64,000 nt of DNA from Symbiodinium natans (taxonomy: Eukaryota > Sar > Dinophyceae > Suessiales > Symbiodiniaceae), in NCBI GenBank assembly GCA_905221605.1, contig CAJNDS010001591.1, positions 308,040 through 372,039 of the forward strand. Direction: 5' to 3'. The position numbers and the translations under genes are program-made. The notes under the pieces are model-generated. The model ran no database searches. It was not told the DNA's origin and was given only the letters and a program-made list of their open reading frames with translations. Each line of letters begins with the position of its first letter. Positions within the stretch are counted from its first letter, which is position 1. Positions 63,969 to 64,000 of this stretch are shown piece after piece.

Positions 63969-64000
63969 TTCAACCCTAAACCCTAAACCCTAAAACCCTA

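Larger units (their letters stand above)
43030..64000 (-). other. Exon-bearing mosaic, gene(s) unidentified
   Basis: Continues the same pattern with minus-strand candidate exons, some listed separately. Further cores lie near 43.5, 44.1, 44.55, 44.85, 45.12, 45.46, 46.57, 46.77, 47.28, 48.1, 48.25, 49.05, 49.7, 49.93, 50.36, 51.08, 51.35, 52.37, 53.18, 53.5, 54.07, 54.5, 54.82, 55.18, 55.45, 56.95, 57.3, 57.56, 57.76, 58.08, 58.35, 58.5, 58.66, 58.88, 59.05, 59.53, 60.57, 61.26, 61.4, 62.3, 63.1, 63.4 and 63.56 kb. The 55.6-57 kb stretch is satellite DNA. Confidence 0.5.

Noticed and set aside
1..64000. True chromosome end or subtelomere
   Set aside because: Blocks are short, of both orientations and spread evenly, with genes between them; no terminal array.
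1..64000. Coccidian (Eimeria) origin, where telomere-like repeats also occur inside chromosomes
   Set aside because: No CAG-repeat expansion typical of Eimeria, and GC/GA donors with AG|G acceptors fit dinoflagellates better. Not formally excluded.

Overview
The window looks like nuclear DNA of a dinoflagellate, probably a Symbiodiniaceae-like alga, though the species cannot be fixed from sequence alone. Three things point there: plant-type TTTAGGG/CCCTAAA repeats throughout; introns that begin with GT, GC or GA and end in AG, with the next exon nearly always starting with G; and coding pieces that all read from the minus strand. At first sight the 64 kb seems gene-free, because no open frame exceeds about 180 codons and short telomere-type blocks recur every few hundred bases.

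The key result is a complete-looking gene hidden in this repeat background. Between 12508 and 538, minus strand, 23 small exons (24 to 86 bp) join in one frame, 1188 bases including the stop, to give a 395-residue RlmN-family radical-SAM RNA methyltransferase. Family landmarks appear in the right order: the DGT..KLL segment, TLCVSSQ, VGCRLGCTFCATG (4Fe-4S cluster), NVVFMGMGEPL, ITISTVG, VSLHAPN, GVNDSPAHA, VNLIPYN and AACGQL. Of its 22 introns, 8 start with GT, 10 with GC and 4 with GA; 20 of them hold telomere-type repeats.

From about 12.5 to 64 kb the same texture continues. Exon-sized GC-rich segments of 40 to 150 bp, open on the minus strand and bounded by AG and GT/GC/GA, sit between telomere-repeat blocks and short inverted-repeat elements. 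I report the clearest as candidate exons. Some form phase-consistent chains: seven exons at 24963-27775, five hydrophobic exons at 41393-43029 and three at 40066-40514. One exon at 15128-15174 resembles the core of a WW domain. I could not name these genes or place their ends.

At least eight families of short non-coding inverted-repeat (MITE-like) elements fill introns and gaps, some split by telomere blocks and one nested in another. Other features are locally homogenised variant telomere arrays (TTTAGGC, CTTAGGG, TTGAGGG, TTTGGGG, TTCAGGG), long G/C homopolymers, Cn-An/Tn-Gn junctions, a 21-bp palindromic satellite at 55603-55987 with a degenerate ~29-bp array next to it, and AT microsatellites. 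I saw no tRNA, rRNA, CRISPR array, spliced-leader sequence or recognisable promoter.

A recurring layout is CCCTAAA block - exon - TTTAGGG block on the plus strand. In the transcript this puts TTTAGGG repeats at the 5' end and CCCTAAA repeats at the 3' end of an intron, so intron ends could pair.
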